DNA of 64,000 bases from Geobacter sp. Lineage in GTDB: Bacteria; Desulfobacterota; Desulfuromonadia; Geobacterales; Geobacteraceae. Numbering within the stretch: position 1 is the stretch's first letter; every line of letters starts with the position of its first letter. The translations under genes were made by a program, and so were the position numbers. The DNA is taken from NCBI GenBank assembly GCA_003574885.1, contig PJFC01000001.1:744001-808000 (forward strand), given 5' to 3'. The notes beneath the pieces are model-generated. The model ran no database searches and was not told where the DNA came from. It saw nothing but the letters and a program-made list of their open reading frames with translations. Positions 29,187-38,614 of this stretch are shown here, in pieces.

Positions 29187-30286
29187 AACAGATGGAGCGA
29201 TATGACCTCGTGATCCTGCTGATGGCGGTGGCCCTCACCTGCTTCGGCGTGGTCATGGTCTATTCCGCTTCATCGATCATGGCAGCGAAGAAGTTTCATG
29301 ACGGTTTCTTTTTCCTCAAGCGGCAGGGGGTCTACGCCCTGATGGGATTCGGTATCATGGCCTTTACCATGACCGTGGATTATGAAAAATGGCGCCGATG
29401 GGCGGTGCCGGGATTACTGGGGTGCCTGGTGCTTCTGGTGCTGGTCTTCGTGCCGGGTATCGGCGGGACCGCCAAGGGGGCATCGCGCTGGATACGTCTC
29501 CCCGGCTTCAACTTCCAGCCGTCGGAACTGGCCAAGATTGCTCTCATCGTATACATGGCCTATTCCCTGGATAAACGGCAGGAGAAGATGAAGTTCTTTG
29601 CTGCCGGCTTCCTTCCCTACATGGTCCTGCTTGCCGGCCTGCTTCTCCTGCTCCTGAAACAACACGACCTTGGTGCGGCTCTGACCCTCGGCATGGTGGC
29701 AGTCGTCATGCTGTTTGCAGCCGGCACCAGACCCCGCTACATCCTCGGCATGGTGGTCGTGGCACTGCCGTTCCTCTACTTCCTCGTCATGAACGTGGAT
29801 TACCGCCGCCGACGGATACTGGCCTATCTCAACCCCTGGGAGGACCCGACCGACAGTGGCTTCCAGATCATCCAGTCGTGGCTTGCCTTCGGCAACGGGG
29901 GAATATTGGGACAAGGTCTCGGTGAGGGGAAGCAGAAACTCTTCTACCTGCCGGAAGCCCATACCGACTTTATCCTGTCAGTGGTTGGTGAAGAACTGGG
30001 GCTTATCGGCGTGCTCGTCATCGCCGCCATGTTCCTGCTTCTCGTCAGTCGCGGCATGCGGGTCGCGCTCCAGACCGATGACAATTTCGGTCGCTACCTG
30101 GCATTCGGCATCGTTACCCTGTTGGGGATCGAGGCGTTCGTCAACATGGGAGTGGTGACCGGACTCCTCCCGACCAAAGGGCTGGCGCTGCCGTTCCTGA
30201 GCTACGGCGGCAGCTCACTGCTGGTCACACTTTTTGCGGTGGGGATTCTCCTCAACGTGTCGTCACGTATGCGGGGGACCCCATGA
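29180..30286 (+). CDS. ftsW: Septal peptidoglycan polymerase FtsW (SEDS family)
   Basis: FtsW polymerises lipid II at the division site with its partner FtsI. The 368-residue membrane protein has about ten transmembrane segments. SEDS signatures include [50 protein letters not shown] and the C-terminal [12 protein letters not shown]. The start is GTG 29180 within the murD end. It overlaps murG by 4 nt. Confidence 0.96.
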   Translation: MLKQMERYDLVILLMAVALTCFGVVMVYSASSIMAAKKFHDGFFFLKRQGVYALMGFGIMAFTMTVDYEKWRRWAVPGLLGCLVLLVLVFVPGIGGTAKGASRWIRLPGFNFQPSELAKIALIVYMAYSLDKRQEKMKFFAAGFLPYMVLLAGLLLLLLKQHDLGAALTLGMVAVVMLFAAGTRPRYILGMVVVALPFLYFLVMNVDYRRRRILAYLNPWEDPTDSGFQIIQSWLAFGNGGILGQGLGEGKQKLFYLPEAHTDFILSVVGEELGLIGVLVIAAMFLLLVSRGMRVALQTDDNFGRYLAFGIVTLLGIEAFVNMGVVTGLLPTKGLALPFLSYGGSSLLVTLFAVGILLNVSSRMRGTP

Positions 30287-31371
30287 AACTCATCATTGCA
30301 GGCGGTGGAACCGGAGGACATCTGTTCCCCGGCATAGCAGTAGCGGAGGAGTTCCTGGCGCGGGACAGCTCCAACGAGGTGCTGTTTGTCGGCACCGAAC
30401 GGGGGATCGAGGCGAGAGTGCTCCCCAAGCTCGGCTACCGGCTGGAGCTGATCTCTGCTGCCGGAGTGCGGGGAAAGAGCGGTATAGCCCAGATGGTAGG
30501 GCTTGCCAAGTTCATGCACGGCTATTCCCAGTCACGGCAGCTGCTCAAGAGCTACCGTCCCGACATGGTACTCGGCGTCGGCGGGTACGCCTCTGCCCCC
30601 ATGGTACTTGCCGCGCGGGGGATGCAGGTCCGCCGGTTCATCCACGAGCAGAATGCTATCCCGGGAATGACCAACAAGATCCTGGCTCGCGTCGCCGAAA
30701 AGACGTTCATCTCCCTGGAGGAGGCACGGAAATTCTTCCCCGACGGGAAGACGCTCCTGACCGGCAATCCACTTCGGCGCCAGATTCTGGATGAGGTGGC
30801 GGCTGAACGGCCGGCTGCATCGGATGAACGATTCAACCTGCTGGTGTTCGGGGGGAGCCAGGGGGCCCATAGCATCAACCAGGCGCTCCTCGCTGCCCTT
30901 CCTCATCTGGCGTCACTCCGGGACCGGCTGGCCATAACCCATCAGACCGGCGAGAATGACCTGGCAGAGGTGCAGGAAGGATATGAAAGGACGGGATTTC
31001 CCGCTGAGGCGGTTCCGTTCATCGACAATATGTCGGCCGCCTACCACCGGGCGGACCTGGTGATTTGCCGGGCCGGGGCGACCACCATCGCCGAGGTGAC
31101 GGCGTGCGGCAAACCGTGTCTCTTTATTCCGTTTCCCCACGCCACGGACGACCATCAGCGCAGGAATGCCGAGGCGCTTCTCAAGGAAGGTGCCTGCTTC
31201 ATGCTGTTGGAGCACGAGCTCACCGGGGAGAAGCTGGCGCAGGAGATCATCGGGCTGGTCGGGGACCGGGAACAGTTGGCTGAAACGGGCAGAAACGCCC
31301 GCAGATTGGCACGTCTCGATGCGGCGAAGGTGATCGTGGACGAGATGCTGAAGACAACAGCGAAACTGTAG
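30283..31371 (+). CDS. murG: Lipid II synthase MurG
   Basis: MurG adds GlcNAc to lipid I on the inner face of the membrane. The 362-residue GT28-type glycosyltransferase starts [19 protein letters not shown], with the donor-binding loop FGGSQGAHSIN and RAGATTIAEV near the end. It overlaps ftsW (ATGA). A 63-nt gap with a palindrome separates it from murC. Confidence 0.97.
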   Translation: MKLIIAGGGTGGHLFPGIAVAEEFLARDSSNEVLFVGTERGIEARVLPKLGYRLELISAAGVRGKSGIAQMVGLAKFMHGYSQSRQLLKSYRPDMVLGVGGYASAPMVLAARGMQVRRFIHEQNAIPGMTNKILARVAEKTFISLEEARKFFPDGKTLLTGNPLRRQILDEVAAERPAASDERFNLLVFGGSQGAHSINQALLAALPHLASLRDRLAITHQTGENDLAEVQEGYERTGFPAEAVPFIDNMSAAYHRADLVICRAGATTIAEVTACGKPCLFIPFPHATDDHQRRNAEALLKEGACFMLLEHELTGEKLAQEIIGLVGDREQLAETGRNARRLARLDAAKVIVDEMLKTTAKL

Positions 31372-31391
31372 TGGCGCGGTTTCCGTGCCCT

Positions 31392-31410
31392 GGGCGGGGA
31401 GACCCCGCCC
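31392..31410. repeat. Short GC-rich palindrome, copy 4
   Basis: GGGCGGGG-AGA-CCCCGCCC followed by CTACGG, between murG and murC. The stem matches copy 1 exactly; the loops differ (TAA and AGA). Confidence 0.7.
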
Positions 31411-31434
31411 CTACGGAACCTTAAAGGACTCACT

Positions 31435-32814
31435 ATGTACGGCAAAATCGAGAAAATTCATTTCGTCGGTATCGGCGGCATCGGCATGAGCGGCATTGCC
31501 GAGGTGCTCCTCAACCTGGGGTACAAGGTGTCTGGCTCGGACCTGCGCACGTCGGATATCACCGACCGTCTCGCCTCTCTCGGGGGAGAAATATTTACCG
31601 GCCATTCCGGTGAGAACGTAGCCAACGTTGACGTTGTCGTCATCTCCAGCGCGGTTCACGACGACAATCCGGAGGTAATTGAAGCCCGGGAGCGGCTCAT
31701 ACCGGTCATCCCGCGGGCGGAGATGCTTGCCGAGCTGATGCGGATGAAGTACGGCATCGCCATAGCCGGTACCCACGGCAAGACCACGACCACCTCCATG
31801 GTCTCCACCATCCTCGGCTTTGCCGGCATCGACCCGACCATCGTCATCGGCGGACGGCTCGATTCCATCGGGAGCAATGCCAAGCTGGGGCAGGGGAAGT
31901 TCCTGGTGGCCGAGGCGGACGAGTCGGACGGGTCGTTCCTCAAGCTCTCTCCGACCATTGCCGTGGTGACCAACATCGACGCCGATCACCTGGATTTCTA
32001 CAGCGGCATCGGGGAAATCAAGGACACCTTCGTGGAGTTCATCAACAAGATTCCCTTTTACGGCCTTGCAGTCCTCTGCCTCGACAGCCCCAACGTGGCG
32101 GACATCATCCCCCGCGTGAAGAAGCGATTCACCACCTACGGACTTTCCAGCCAGGCCGATTTCCGTGCGAGCGACATCCGGCTGGCGGGTAACAGCACCT
32201 CCTTCGTTGCCTACCACCGGGGAGAGCGGTTGGGAGAAGTATCCTTCAAGATGCCCGGTGCCCACAACGTGCTCAATGCCCTTGCCTGCATTGCCGTTGC
32301 CATGGAACTCAACGTCTCCTTCGAGGTCATCCAGGAGGGGTTCCGGGATTTTGGCGGAGTCGGGCGCCGTTTCCAGATCAAGGGGGAAGCGAAGGAAATC
32401 ATTGTGGTGGACGATTATGGCCATCACCCCACCGAGATCCGCGCCACCCTGGCTGCGGCCAAGGGGGGGTGGGCTGACCGGCGCCTCGTGGTGGCCTTCC
32501 AGCCCCACCGCTATACCCGAACCAAGGAACTGTTCGACGATTTCGTCAAGGCGTTTTACGATGCGGACGTGCTGGTCCTGACCGACATCTATCCCGCCGG
32601 CGAACAGCCGATACCCGGAATTACCGCAGAGGGACTGGTCGCAAACATCAAGAAGCACGGTCAGAAGGATGTCACCTATATCGCCGATCGGGAAAAGCTG
32701 TGTGATCATCTGTTGCAGGTTCTGAAGCCGGGAGACCTCTGCCTCACCCTTGGTGCAGGCAATCTCTGGCAGGTGGGGGAGAAACTTCTCAAACGGCTTC
32801 AGGAAGATCTTTGA
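31435..32814 (+). CDS. murC: UDP-N-acetylmuramate:L-alanine ligase
   Basis: MurC adds the first amino acid, L-alanine, to UDP-MurNAc. The 459-residue product starts [20 protein letters not shown], with the Mur ligase P-loop [12 protein letters not shown] and [11 protein letters not shown] towards the C-terminus. Its stop TGA overlaps the murB TTG start, so the two are translationally coupled. Confidence 0.97.
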   Translation: MYGKIEKIHFVGIGGIGMSGIAEVLLNLGYKVSGSDLRTSDITDRLASLGGEIFTGHSGENVANVDVVVISSAVHDDNPEVIEARERLIPVIPRAEMLAELMRMKYGIAIAGTHGKTTTTSMVSTILGFAGIDPTIVIGGRLDSIGSNAKLGQGKFLVAEADESDGSFLKLSPTIAVVTNIDADHLDFYSGIGEIKDTFVEFINKIPFYGLAVLCLDSPNVADIIPRVKKRFTTYGLSSQADFRASDIRLAGNSTSFVAYHRGERLGEVSFKMPGAHNVLNALACIAVAMELNVSFEVIQEGFRDFGGVGRRFQIKGEAKEIIVVDDYGHHPTEIRATLAAAKGGWADRRLVVAFQPHRYTRTKELFDDFVKAFYDADVLVLTDIYPAGEQPIPGITAEGLVANIKKHGQKDVTYIADREKLCDHLLQVLKPGDLCLTLGAGNLWQVGEKLLKRLQEDL

Positions 32815-33752
32815 CAAGCGGGCTGGCGAGCCTCCTGCGGGAGAGGCTGCGCGGCCAGGTGCTCGAAGATGAGCTCCTGGCGCGGCATACCTCCCTGAAG
32901 GTCGGAGGTGTGGCCGATATTTTCGCCGTTCCTGCGGACCGCGACGAGCTCCAGACACTGCTGGCGATTCTCTCGGAGCGGAAAGCGCCGTACCTGCTCA
33001 TCGGCGGTGGGTACAACCTGCTGGTGCGGGATGGCGGCATCCGCGGAGTGGTCATCTCCCTGGCCCGGATGGCGGCCATCGAACCGCTCCCCGGCAACCG
33101 TCTTGACGTGGAGGCGGGGGTGACGAACCGGCAGCTGGTGAGCTTCTGCCGGGAACGGGGACTGGCCGGAGCCGAGTTTCTGGCCGGCATCCCGGGGACC
33201 GTCGGCGGGGCCCTCGCCATGAATGCGGGAGCCCATGGCGGAGCGATCCTGGAACTGGTGGTGAGCCTTTCCACGCTGAAAGAAGGAGTTGTCGTCACGA
33301 CTGAGCGGAGCGAACTCAGTTATGGATACCGTAATCTGGAGCTGGCACCAGGCGAGATCATCCTCGGGGCGCAACTTCAACTGGCCACCGGCGACCCGGT
33401 CGCACTTGCCGAACGGATCGACGGCTACCTGGCCCATCGTCGCCAGCATCAGAATGTGGGCTTTCCCAACGCCGGATCATTCTTCAAGAACCCATCCGGC
33501 GAGCAGGCCTGGCGCCTCATCGACCAGGCGGGGCTCCGGGGATGCCGGGTGGGGGGAGCGCAGGTGTCCGAAGTTCACACCAATTTCCTCGTCAACACCG
33601 GCGGGGCGACGGCAGACGATTTCCTTGAACTGGCGCGGATCATTAAGGAACGGGTCAAGGAGCGGTCAGGGGTGGAGCTGGAAGAGGAAGTACGGATCGT
33701 CGGGGAAGATGGGGACTGGGGACTGGGGACTGGGGACTGGTACAACCTATGA
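32811..33752 (+). CDS. murB: UDP-N-acetylenolpyruvoylglucosamine reductase
   Basis: MurB is an FAD enzyme that reduces the MurA product with NADPH to UDP-MurNAc. At 313 residues it is the short type. [15 protein letters not shown] is the FAD-binding loop; [19 protein letters not shown] and the catalytic Ser in NAGSFFKNP are clear. The start is a TTG at 32811, after AGGAAG. The C-terminus is odd: the last 15 or so residues (about [15 protein letters not shown]) come from four tandem GGGGACT heptamers, so the repeat has expanded inside the coding sequence. Confidence 0.95.
   Translation: MTSGLASLLRERLRGQVLEDELLARHTSLKVGGVADIFAVPADRDELQTLLAILSERKAPYLLIGGGYNLLVRDGGIRGVVISLARMAAIEPLPGNRLDVEAGVTNRQLVSFCRERGLAGAEFLAGIPGTVGGALAMNAGAHGGAILELVVSLSTLKEGVVVTTERSELSYGYRNLELAPGEIILGAQLQLATGDPVALAERIDGYLAHRRQHQNVGFPNAGSFFKNPSGEQAWRLIDQAGLRGCRVGGAQVSEVHTNFLVNTGGATADDFLELARIIKERVKERSGVELEEEVRIVGEDGDWGLGTGDWYNL
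33711..33740 (+). repeat. Tandem GGGGACT heptamers inside murB
   Basis: Four exact copies of GGGGACT occupy 33711-33738, followed by GG. The reverse complement is a rotation of CCCCAGT, the same unit as the cyanobacterial STRR1 repeat. Seven nucleotides is out of phase with codons, so three units encode seven residues. Confidence 0.95.
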
Positions 33753-34684
33753 CTAAAGATGAATTAAAAAACAAAAAAATAGGCGTCCTGTTCGGCGGCC
33801 TCTCCGCCGAGCGGGAGGTGTCGCTGAAGAGCGGTGCCGCCGTTCATGGCGCACTCCTGGACCTTGGCTACAATGCCGTCACTATCGATGTGGGGCGCGA
33901 TCTGGCGAAAACCCTGGATCGGGAACAAATAGAGCTGGCGTTCATCTGTCTCCATGGCCGCTATGGAGAGGATGGGGCGGTTCAGGGGTTGCTGGAGCTG
34001 ATGGGGATTCCCTATACCGGTTCCGGGGTTCTGGCGAGCGCTCTTGCAATGAACAAGATATTTGCCAAGCAGGTCTTTGCAGCAAGCGGTCTTACCGTAG
34101 CTTCGTATCGGGTCCTGCGGCGTGGAGAGGAACCTGATCTGACCGGACTCGGATTTGGTTTTCCCCTTGTGGTGAAGCCCTCACAGGAGGGGTCGTCGGT
34201 GGGGGTAAGCATCGTCAAGAAAGCGGAAGAGCTGCCGGCCGCGCTAACCGAGGCATTTCGCTACGACGAGGAAATCCTGGTGGAACAGTTTATCAAGGGG
34301 CGGGAAATCCAGGTCGGCATTCTCGATGACCGTGCCATGGGGGCTATAGAAATCGTGCCGAAGAACGAGTTCTACGATTTTGAGGCCAAGTATACGGATG
34401 GGATGGCGGAACATATCTGTCCGCCGGTTCTTCCTCCGGAACTGTACCGTGATCTTCTGGTCCAGGGAGAGGCGGCACATCGTGCTCTCGGTTGCTCCGG
34501 GTACAGCCGGGTCGATTTCCTTGTGACTGAGGGTGGCGAGTGCTATCTCCTGGAGGTGAATACCCTGCCGGGTATGACCGCCCTGTCACTTTTGCCGGAA
34601 ATTGCCCAGAAAGAGGCGGGGATCGGTTTCGGTGAACTGGTGGAGCGGATAGTACGTGGTGCCGCTCTGAAAATTAACGGCTAA
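33749..34684 (+). CDS. ddl: D-alanine:D-alanine ligase
   Basis: Ddl makes the D-Ala-D-Ala dipeptide used by MurF. The 311-residue ATP-grasp enzyme has [18 protein letters not shown] at the N-terminus, the [12 protein letters not shown] loop, [12 protein letters not shown], and the metal site EVNTLPGMT near the end. It overlaps the murB stop by 4 nt. Confidence 0.97.
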   Translation: MTKDELKNKKIGVLFGGLSAEREVSLKSGAAVHGALLDLGYNAVTIDVGRDLAKTLDREQIELAFICLHGRYGEDGAVQGLLELMGIPYTGSGVLASALAMNKIFAKQVFAASGLTVASYRVLRRGEEPDLTGLGFGFPLVVKPSQEGSSVGVSIVKKAEELPAALTEAFRYDEEILVEQFIKGREIQVGILDDRAMGAIEIVPKNEFYDFEAKYTDGMAEHICPPVLPPELYRDLLVQGEAAHRALGCSGYSRVDFLVTEGGECYLLEVNTLPGMTALSLLPEIAQKEAGIGFGELVERIVRGAALKING

Positions 34685-34714
34685 ACAACAGGCCCTTGTG
34701 GCTGCCCGGATTCA

Positions 34715-34730
34715 GGCGGGAAGACCCGCC
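34715..34730. repeat. Short palindrome, copy 5
   Basis: GGCGGG-AAGA-CCCGCC between ddl and ftsQ; a weaker, shorter member of the short GC-rich palindrome family. Confidence 0.5.
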
Positions 34731-34746
34731 CAAGTAAAGACACGCC

Positions 34747-35568
34747 ATGCGCGACCTGCACAAAAAAAAACCGAAGGTGGCTCCGCAGAACCGGCTGAAG
34801 AAGCCCCCCCGGCCACCCGTAAACTTCAGGGGCATTTTCAAGAAGGTTGCCCGGGCTGGAGGGATTGTCCTGGCGGGGGCGCTGGTCGTGGTAATCGCCT
34901 ATCAGGTCAATGGTGTGGTGTCCAGAACCACCTTTCTTCGCCTGGAGCGAATCGAGATTTCCCCCCTCACCCGGTTGACGAGGGACGAAGTCATTGACAT
35001 GGCCGGGGTGAAGACGGGTGACGGGATGCTCGGGCTGCGGTTGCGGCGCATCGGCGAGATGCTTGCGAAGAATCCGTGGGTCGAAAAGGTAAAGGTCCGG
35101 CGCTATTTCCCCAATACCCTGGCCATTGAGATAACCGAGCGTAAACCGGTGGCAATTGTCAATATGGGGCTGCTTTACTATCTGGACGACCAGGGGAATA
35201 TCTTCAAACCCCTTACCGTCGGTGATCGCCTTGATTATCCTGTTGTTACCGGCGTCACGGAAGACGACATGAACAGAGACCCGGCAGGGAGCAAGACCGC
35301 ACTTCAGGGGACCATCGAGTTGATGGGGATGCTCGGCAAGGGGACGGTGTTTCGCCTGGAGGATGTGTCGGAGATCCATTTCGACAAGGGATACGGATAT
35401 ACCCTCTTCACTGCCCGGGGGGGGGTGCCGGTTCGCCTGGGGAACGGCTCCCACAGTGAGAAACTGGCGCGGCTGGCGAGGATTTACGGAGATCTACGGG
35501 CCCAGCTGCCCAGCCTGCAGTATATAGACCTGGACTACACCGACAAGATCATCGTGAAAAAAGGATAA
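34747..35568 (+). CDS. ftsQ: Cell division protein FtsQ/DivIB
   Basis: FtsQ is a bitopic divisome protein that links FtsA-bound early proteins with FtsB/FtsL. The 273-residue product has a basic cytoplasmic tail (MRDLHKKKPKVAPQNRLKKPP), one membrane segment (about 37-58) and a POTRA domain starting LERIEISPLTRLTRDEVIDMAG, followed by the FtsQ beta domain with NPWVEKVKVRRYFPNTLAIEI. It lies between ddl and ftsA, as in E. coli. Confidence 0.94.
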   Translation: MRDLHKKKPKVAPQNRLKKPPRPPVNFRGIFKKVARAGGIVLAGALVVVIAYQVNGVVSRTTFLRLERIEISPLTRLTRDEVIDMAGVKTGDGMLGLRLRRIGEMLAKNPWVEKVKVRRYFPNTLAIEITERKPVAIVNMGLLYYLDDQGNIFKPLTVGDRLDYPVVTGVTEDDMNRDPAGSKTALQGTIELMGMLGKGTVFRLEDVSEIHFDKGYGYTLFTARGGVPVRLGNGSHSEKLARLARIYGDLRAQLPSLQYIDLDYTDKIIVKKG

Positions 35569-35586
35569 ATTACATTGTTACGGCAA

Positions 35587-35705
35587 GAAACGTGGATTTT
35601 GTGCAAGGTCAAGGCGCTCAAGGGATGACGCGGAGGCGTACTGATAGGTACGCCGCACAAGGAGTCCCGCGGAGCAACGCAGAGATTGTGCAAAAGCCGC
35701 GTTTC
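35587..35705. repeat. Long imperfect palindrome, copy 3
   Basis: Outer arms GAAACG/CGTTTC, central hairpin GGCGTAC-TGATAG-GTACGCC (35635-35654), and partly complementary flanks containing TTGTGCAAGG. It takes up most of the ftsQ-ftsA gap. Confidence 0.85.
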
Positions 35706-35720
35706 TAAAGGGGGGATATT

Positions 35721-36959
35721 ATGACTTCAGGGAGACGGGACAATATTATTGTAGGACTCGACATAGGCACCACAAAAATCTGTGCCATTGTCGGCAACCT
35801 GTCGGACGACGGGCTCGATATCATCGGCATCGGGACCAGCCCGTCGCGGGGGCTGCGCAAGGGTGTGGTCATCAACATAGAGAGCACCGTGGCTTCCATA
35901 AGGAAGGCTGTCGAGGAGGCGGAACTGATGGCCGGCTGCGAGATCAAGTCGGTCTATGCCGGCATAGCCGGAGGGCACATCAAGGGGTTCAACTCCCAGG
36001 GGATCATCGCCATCAAGAATCGGGAGGTGTCGCCGGATGACGTGAAGAGAGTCATCGACGCCGCCAAGGCGATAGCCATTCCCATGGATCGTGAAGTGAT
36101 CCACATCCTCCCCCAGGAGTTCATCATCGACGATCAGGACGGCATTCGCGAACCCCTCGGCATGAGCGGGGTCCGGCTGGAGGCCAAGGTCCACATCGTT
36201 ACCGGTGCGGTGGCAAGCGCCCAGAACATCATCAAGTCTTGCAACCGTGCCGGCCTTGACGTTGCCGACATCGTCCTCGAGCAGCTTGCCTCTTCCGAGG
36301 CGGTCCTCTCCGCCGACGAGAAAGAACTGGGAGTGGCGCTGGTCGACATCGGCGGCGGCACGACCGACATTGCCATCTTCGTGGATGGCGCCATCAAACA
36401 TACATCGGTCCTGTCGCTCGGAGGGAACCACCTCACCAACGACATCGCGGTGGGACTCAGGACCCCCATGGCCGAGGCGGAGAAGATCAAGCAGAAGTAC
36501 GGCTGCTGCCTCGCCTCTCTCGTCGGCAAGGAAGAAACCATCGAGGTGCCGAGCGTTGGTGGCAGGAAACCGCGGATACTGTCGCGGCAGCTTCTCTCCG
36601 AGATACTGGAGCCACGGGTGGAGGAGATATTCACCCTGGTCAACCGGGAGATCATGAAGAGCGGCTTCGAGGACCTCATCGCCTCCGGCGTGGTTATTAC
36701 CGGCGGCAGCACCATTCTTCAGGGTATGCCAGAACTGGCGGAGCAGGTCTTCAACCTGCCGGTGCGCCGCGGTCTCCCGCAAAACATCGGCGGACTGGTG
36801 GATGTGGTGAATTCCCCTGTCTATGCCACCGGCGTCGGGCTCGTGGTCTACGGCAGCAAGAACATCGGAATCCGCGAGTTCCCGACCTCCCAGACCGATG
36901 AGAACCTGTTCAGGAGGGTGAGCAGGAGAATGAAGGAGTGGTTCGGAGAATTCTTTTAG
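35721..36959 (+). CDS. ftsA: Cell division protein FtsA
   Basis: FtsA is an actin-like ATPase that tethers FtsZ to the membrane. The 412-residue product has actin-fold phosphate motifs IVGLDIGTTKICAIVG and LVDIGGGTTDIAIF, the 1C insertion domain, and VVITGGSTILQGMPELAE. It ends with a short amphipathic membrane-targeting helix, RRVSRRMKEWFGEFF. A strong AGGGGGGAT ribosome site precedes it. Long palindromes lie on both sides. Confidence 0.97.
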   Translation: MTSGRRDNIIVGLDIGTTKICAIVGNLSDDGLDIIGIGTSPSRGLRKGVVINIESTVASIRKAVEEAELMAGCEIKSVYAGIAGGHIKGFNSQGIIAIKNREVSPDDVKRVIDAAKAIAIPMDREVIHILPQEFIIDDQDGIREPLGMSGVRLEAKVHIVTGAVASAQNIIKSCNRAGLDVADIVLEQLASSEAVLSADEKELGVALVDIGGGTTDIAIFVDGAIKHTSVLSLGGNHLTNDIAVGLRTPMAEAEKIKQKYGCCLASLVGKEETIEVPSVGGRKPRILSRQLLSEILEPRVEEIFTLVNREIMKSGFEDLIASGVVITGGSTILQGMPELAEQVFNLPVRRGLPQNIGGLVDVVNSPVYATGVGLVVYGSKNIGIREFPTSQTDENLFRRVSRRMKEWFGEFF

Positions 36960-36963
36960 GGGG

Positions 36964-37082
36964 GGAACGGTCTTTTCCCGCAATATCTGCGTAAGTCTTC
37001 GGAATTACTTGTGCGGCGTAGCGACGCTACGCCTCCGCGCAATTCCTCGACAGCCTTGATCTTGCGAAAAAATCCTCGTTCC
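36964..37082. repeat. Long imperfect palindrome, copy 4
   Basis: Outer arms GGAACG (36964) and CGTTCC (37077-37082), central hairpin GGCGTAGC-GAC-GCTACGCC (37015-37033). Nearly the same as the copy after ftsZ. Confidence 0.9.
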
Positions 37083-37140
37083 TGAAAATTTGGTTATAAC
37101 GACAATTTAATGGGGAGCAGCACAAGAAAGGGGGAAGTAC

Positions 37141-38298
37141 ATGTTTGAATTCGATGAGAGCATAGACCAGAGCGCGAAGATCAAGGTAATCGGGGTGGGG
37201 GGCGGCGGTGGGAACGCGGTCAACACCATGATCAACTGCAGCATGGGGGGGGTTGACTTCATTGTCGCCAACACCGACGCGCAGGCGCTTCGGAATGCAA
37301 AGGCACCCTCCAAGATTCAGCTCGGGGGCCAGCTGACCAAGGGACTCGGGGCCGGCGCCAATCCCAACGTGGGGCGTGATGCAGCGTTGGAAGACCGGGA
37401 GCGTATGGTTGCAGCTCTCCAGGGTGCGGACATGATCTTCATCGCCGCCGGCATGGGTGGCGGTACCGGCACCGGCGCAGCACCGATCATTGCCGAAGTG
37501 GCACGTGAAGTGGGCGCGCTGACTGTCGGCGTGGTGACCAAGCCTTTTTCCCGTGAGGGGAAACAGCGGCTGGCCAAAGCGGAAGAGGGGATCAGGGAAC
37601 TGAAGAAGCACGTGGACTCCCTCATCGTCGTTCCCAATGACCGTCTCCTGGGGCTTGCCGGCAAGTCCATGTCGATCCTCGACGCGTTCAAGCCGTCTGA
37701 CGACGTGCTGCGCCAGGCGGTACAGGGGATTTCCGACCTCATCACCGCCTCTGGCTTCATCAACGTTGACTTTGCAGACGTCAAGGCGATCATGAGCGAG
37801 CGCGGCATGGCCATGATGGGGATCGGCGTTGCAGCAGGCGACAATCGGGCTGTGGAAGCCGCCACCAAGGCGATTTCCAGTCCGCTCCTGGAAGATATCG
37901 ATATCTCCGGCGCCAAAGGGGTGCTCGTCAACATCTCCGGTTCCTCTTCCATGACCATGGACGACTTCGACGCCGTCAACCGGATAATCCACGAGAAGGT
38001 GCATGAGGATGCCAACATCATCGTCGGCGTTGTTATCGACGAGTCCCTGGCCGACACCATCAAGGTGACCGCCATCGCCACGGGCTTCGGCGACAGGTTC
38101 GACGTGCAGAAAACCCGCCAGGAGCTGAAGGAGAACGTGGCGACCATGACTCCCCGTACCAGCGAGATCAACCGTGAGATCCCGACCTTTATCCGCGAGA
38201 AGCACCAGCGGCAGGGGATCGCGCGGCAGAACAGTTTTTTCATGGATGAGGAGGAGCAGTACGATATACCGACATTCCTCCGCAAATCTGTGGACTAG
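37141..38298 (+). CDS. ftsZ: Cell division GTPase FtsZ
   Basis: FtsZ polymerises into the cytokinetic Z-ring. The 385-residue tubulin homologue has the GTP signature GGGTGTG at 106-112, the T7-loop residues NVDFADV, and the conserved C-terminal tail DIPTFLRKS that binds FtsA and other partners. A strong GGGGAAG ribosome site precedes the ATG. It closes the dcw cluster. Confidence 0.98.
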   Translation: MFEFDESIDQSAKIKVIGVGGGGGNAVNTMINCSMGGVDFIVANTDAQALRNAKAPSKIQLGGQLTKGLGAGANPNVGRDAALEDRERMVAALQGADMIFIAAGMGGGTGTGAAPIIAEVAREVGALTVGVVTKPFSREGKQRLAKAEEGIRELKKHVDSLIVVPNDRLLGLAGKSMSILDAFKPSDDVLRQAVQGISDLITASGFINVDFADVKAIMSERGMAMMGIGVAAGDNRAVEAATKAISSPLLEDIDISGAKGVLVNISGSSSMTMDDFDAVNRIIHEKVHEDANIIVGVVIDESLADTIKVTAIATGFGDRFDVQKTRQELKENVATMTPRTSEINREIPTFIREKHQRQGIARQNSFFMDEEEQYDIPTFLRKSVD

Positions 38299-38304
38299 CG
38301 GTTG

Positions 38305-38424
38305 GGGAACGCGCCTTTTGCGCCCTGGCCGCGTAAGTCTTCGGCCTTACGTGTGCGGCGTAGCGCTGCTACGCCTCCGTGTAAGTCCTCGACAGCCTTG
38401 CCAGGACACAAAAATCACGTTCCC
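38305..38424. repeat. Long imperfect palindrome, copy 5
   Basis: Outer arms GGGAACG (38305-38311) and CGTTCCC (38418-38424), central hairpin GGCGTAGC-GCT-GCTACGCC (38357-38375). It starts six bases after the ftsZ stop. Confidence 0.9.
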
Positions 38425-38529
38425 TTGGTGGTAAGCAGTTTGAGTGAACATTGTGGTTGATTGGCAGTAAGTTCGTATAACGCGTTCTGACCGGCGGTGG
38501 TCCCCCTGCCGCCGGCGAGGCTTTCCTTG

Positions 38530-38574
38530 CCTGGCCCTCCGTTTTCCCCCCTCCATGGGGGGCCGGGTTTTTTT
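38530..38574 (+). terminator. Rho-independent terminator closing the dcw cluster
   Basis: CCTGGCCC pairs with GGGCCGGG (8 bp with one G-U) around an inner CCCCCC/GGGGGG hairpin, followed by seven T. It is about 230 nt after ftsZ, beyond the palindrome. The rest of this 316-nt gap shows nothing else I can name. Confidence 0.8.
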
Positions 38575-38614
38575 CCCCTTTGTTCCCCCCCCTGTTTCGT
38601 GGTACGTTTTTCCC

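Noticed and set aside
35727-36983. A 418-codon - strand frame opposite ftsA
   Set aside because: Antisense shadow of a certain gene; no family features.
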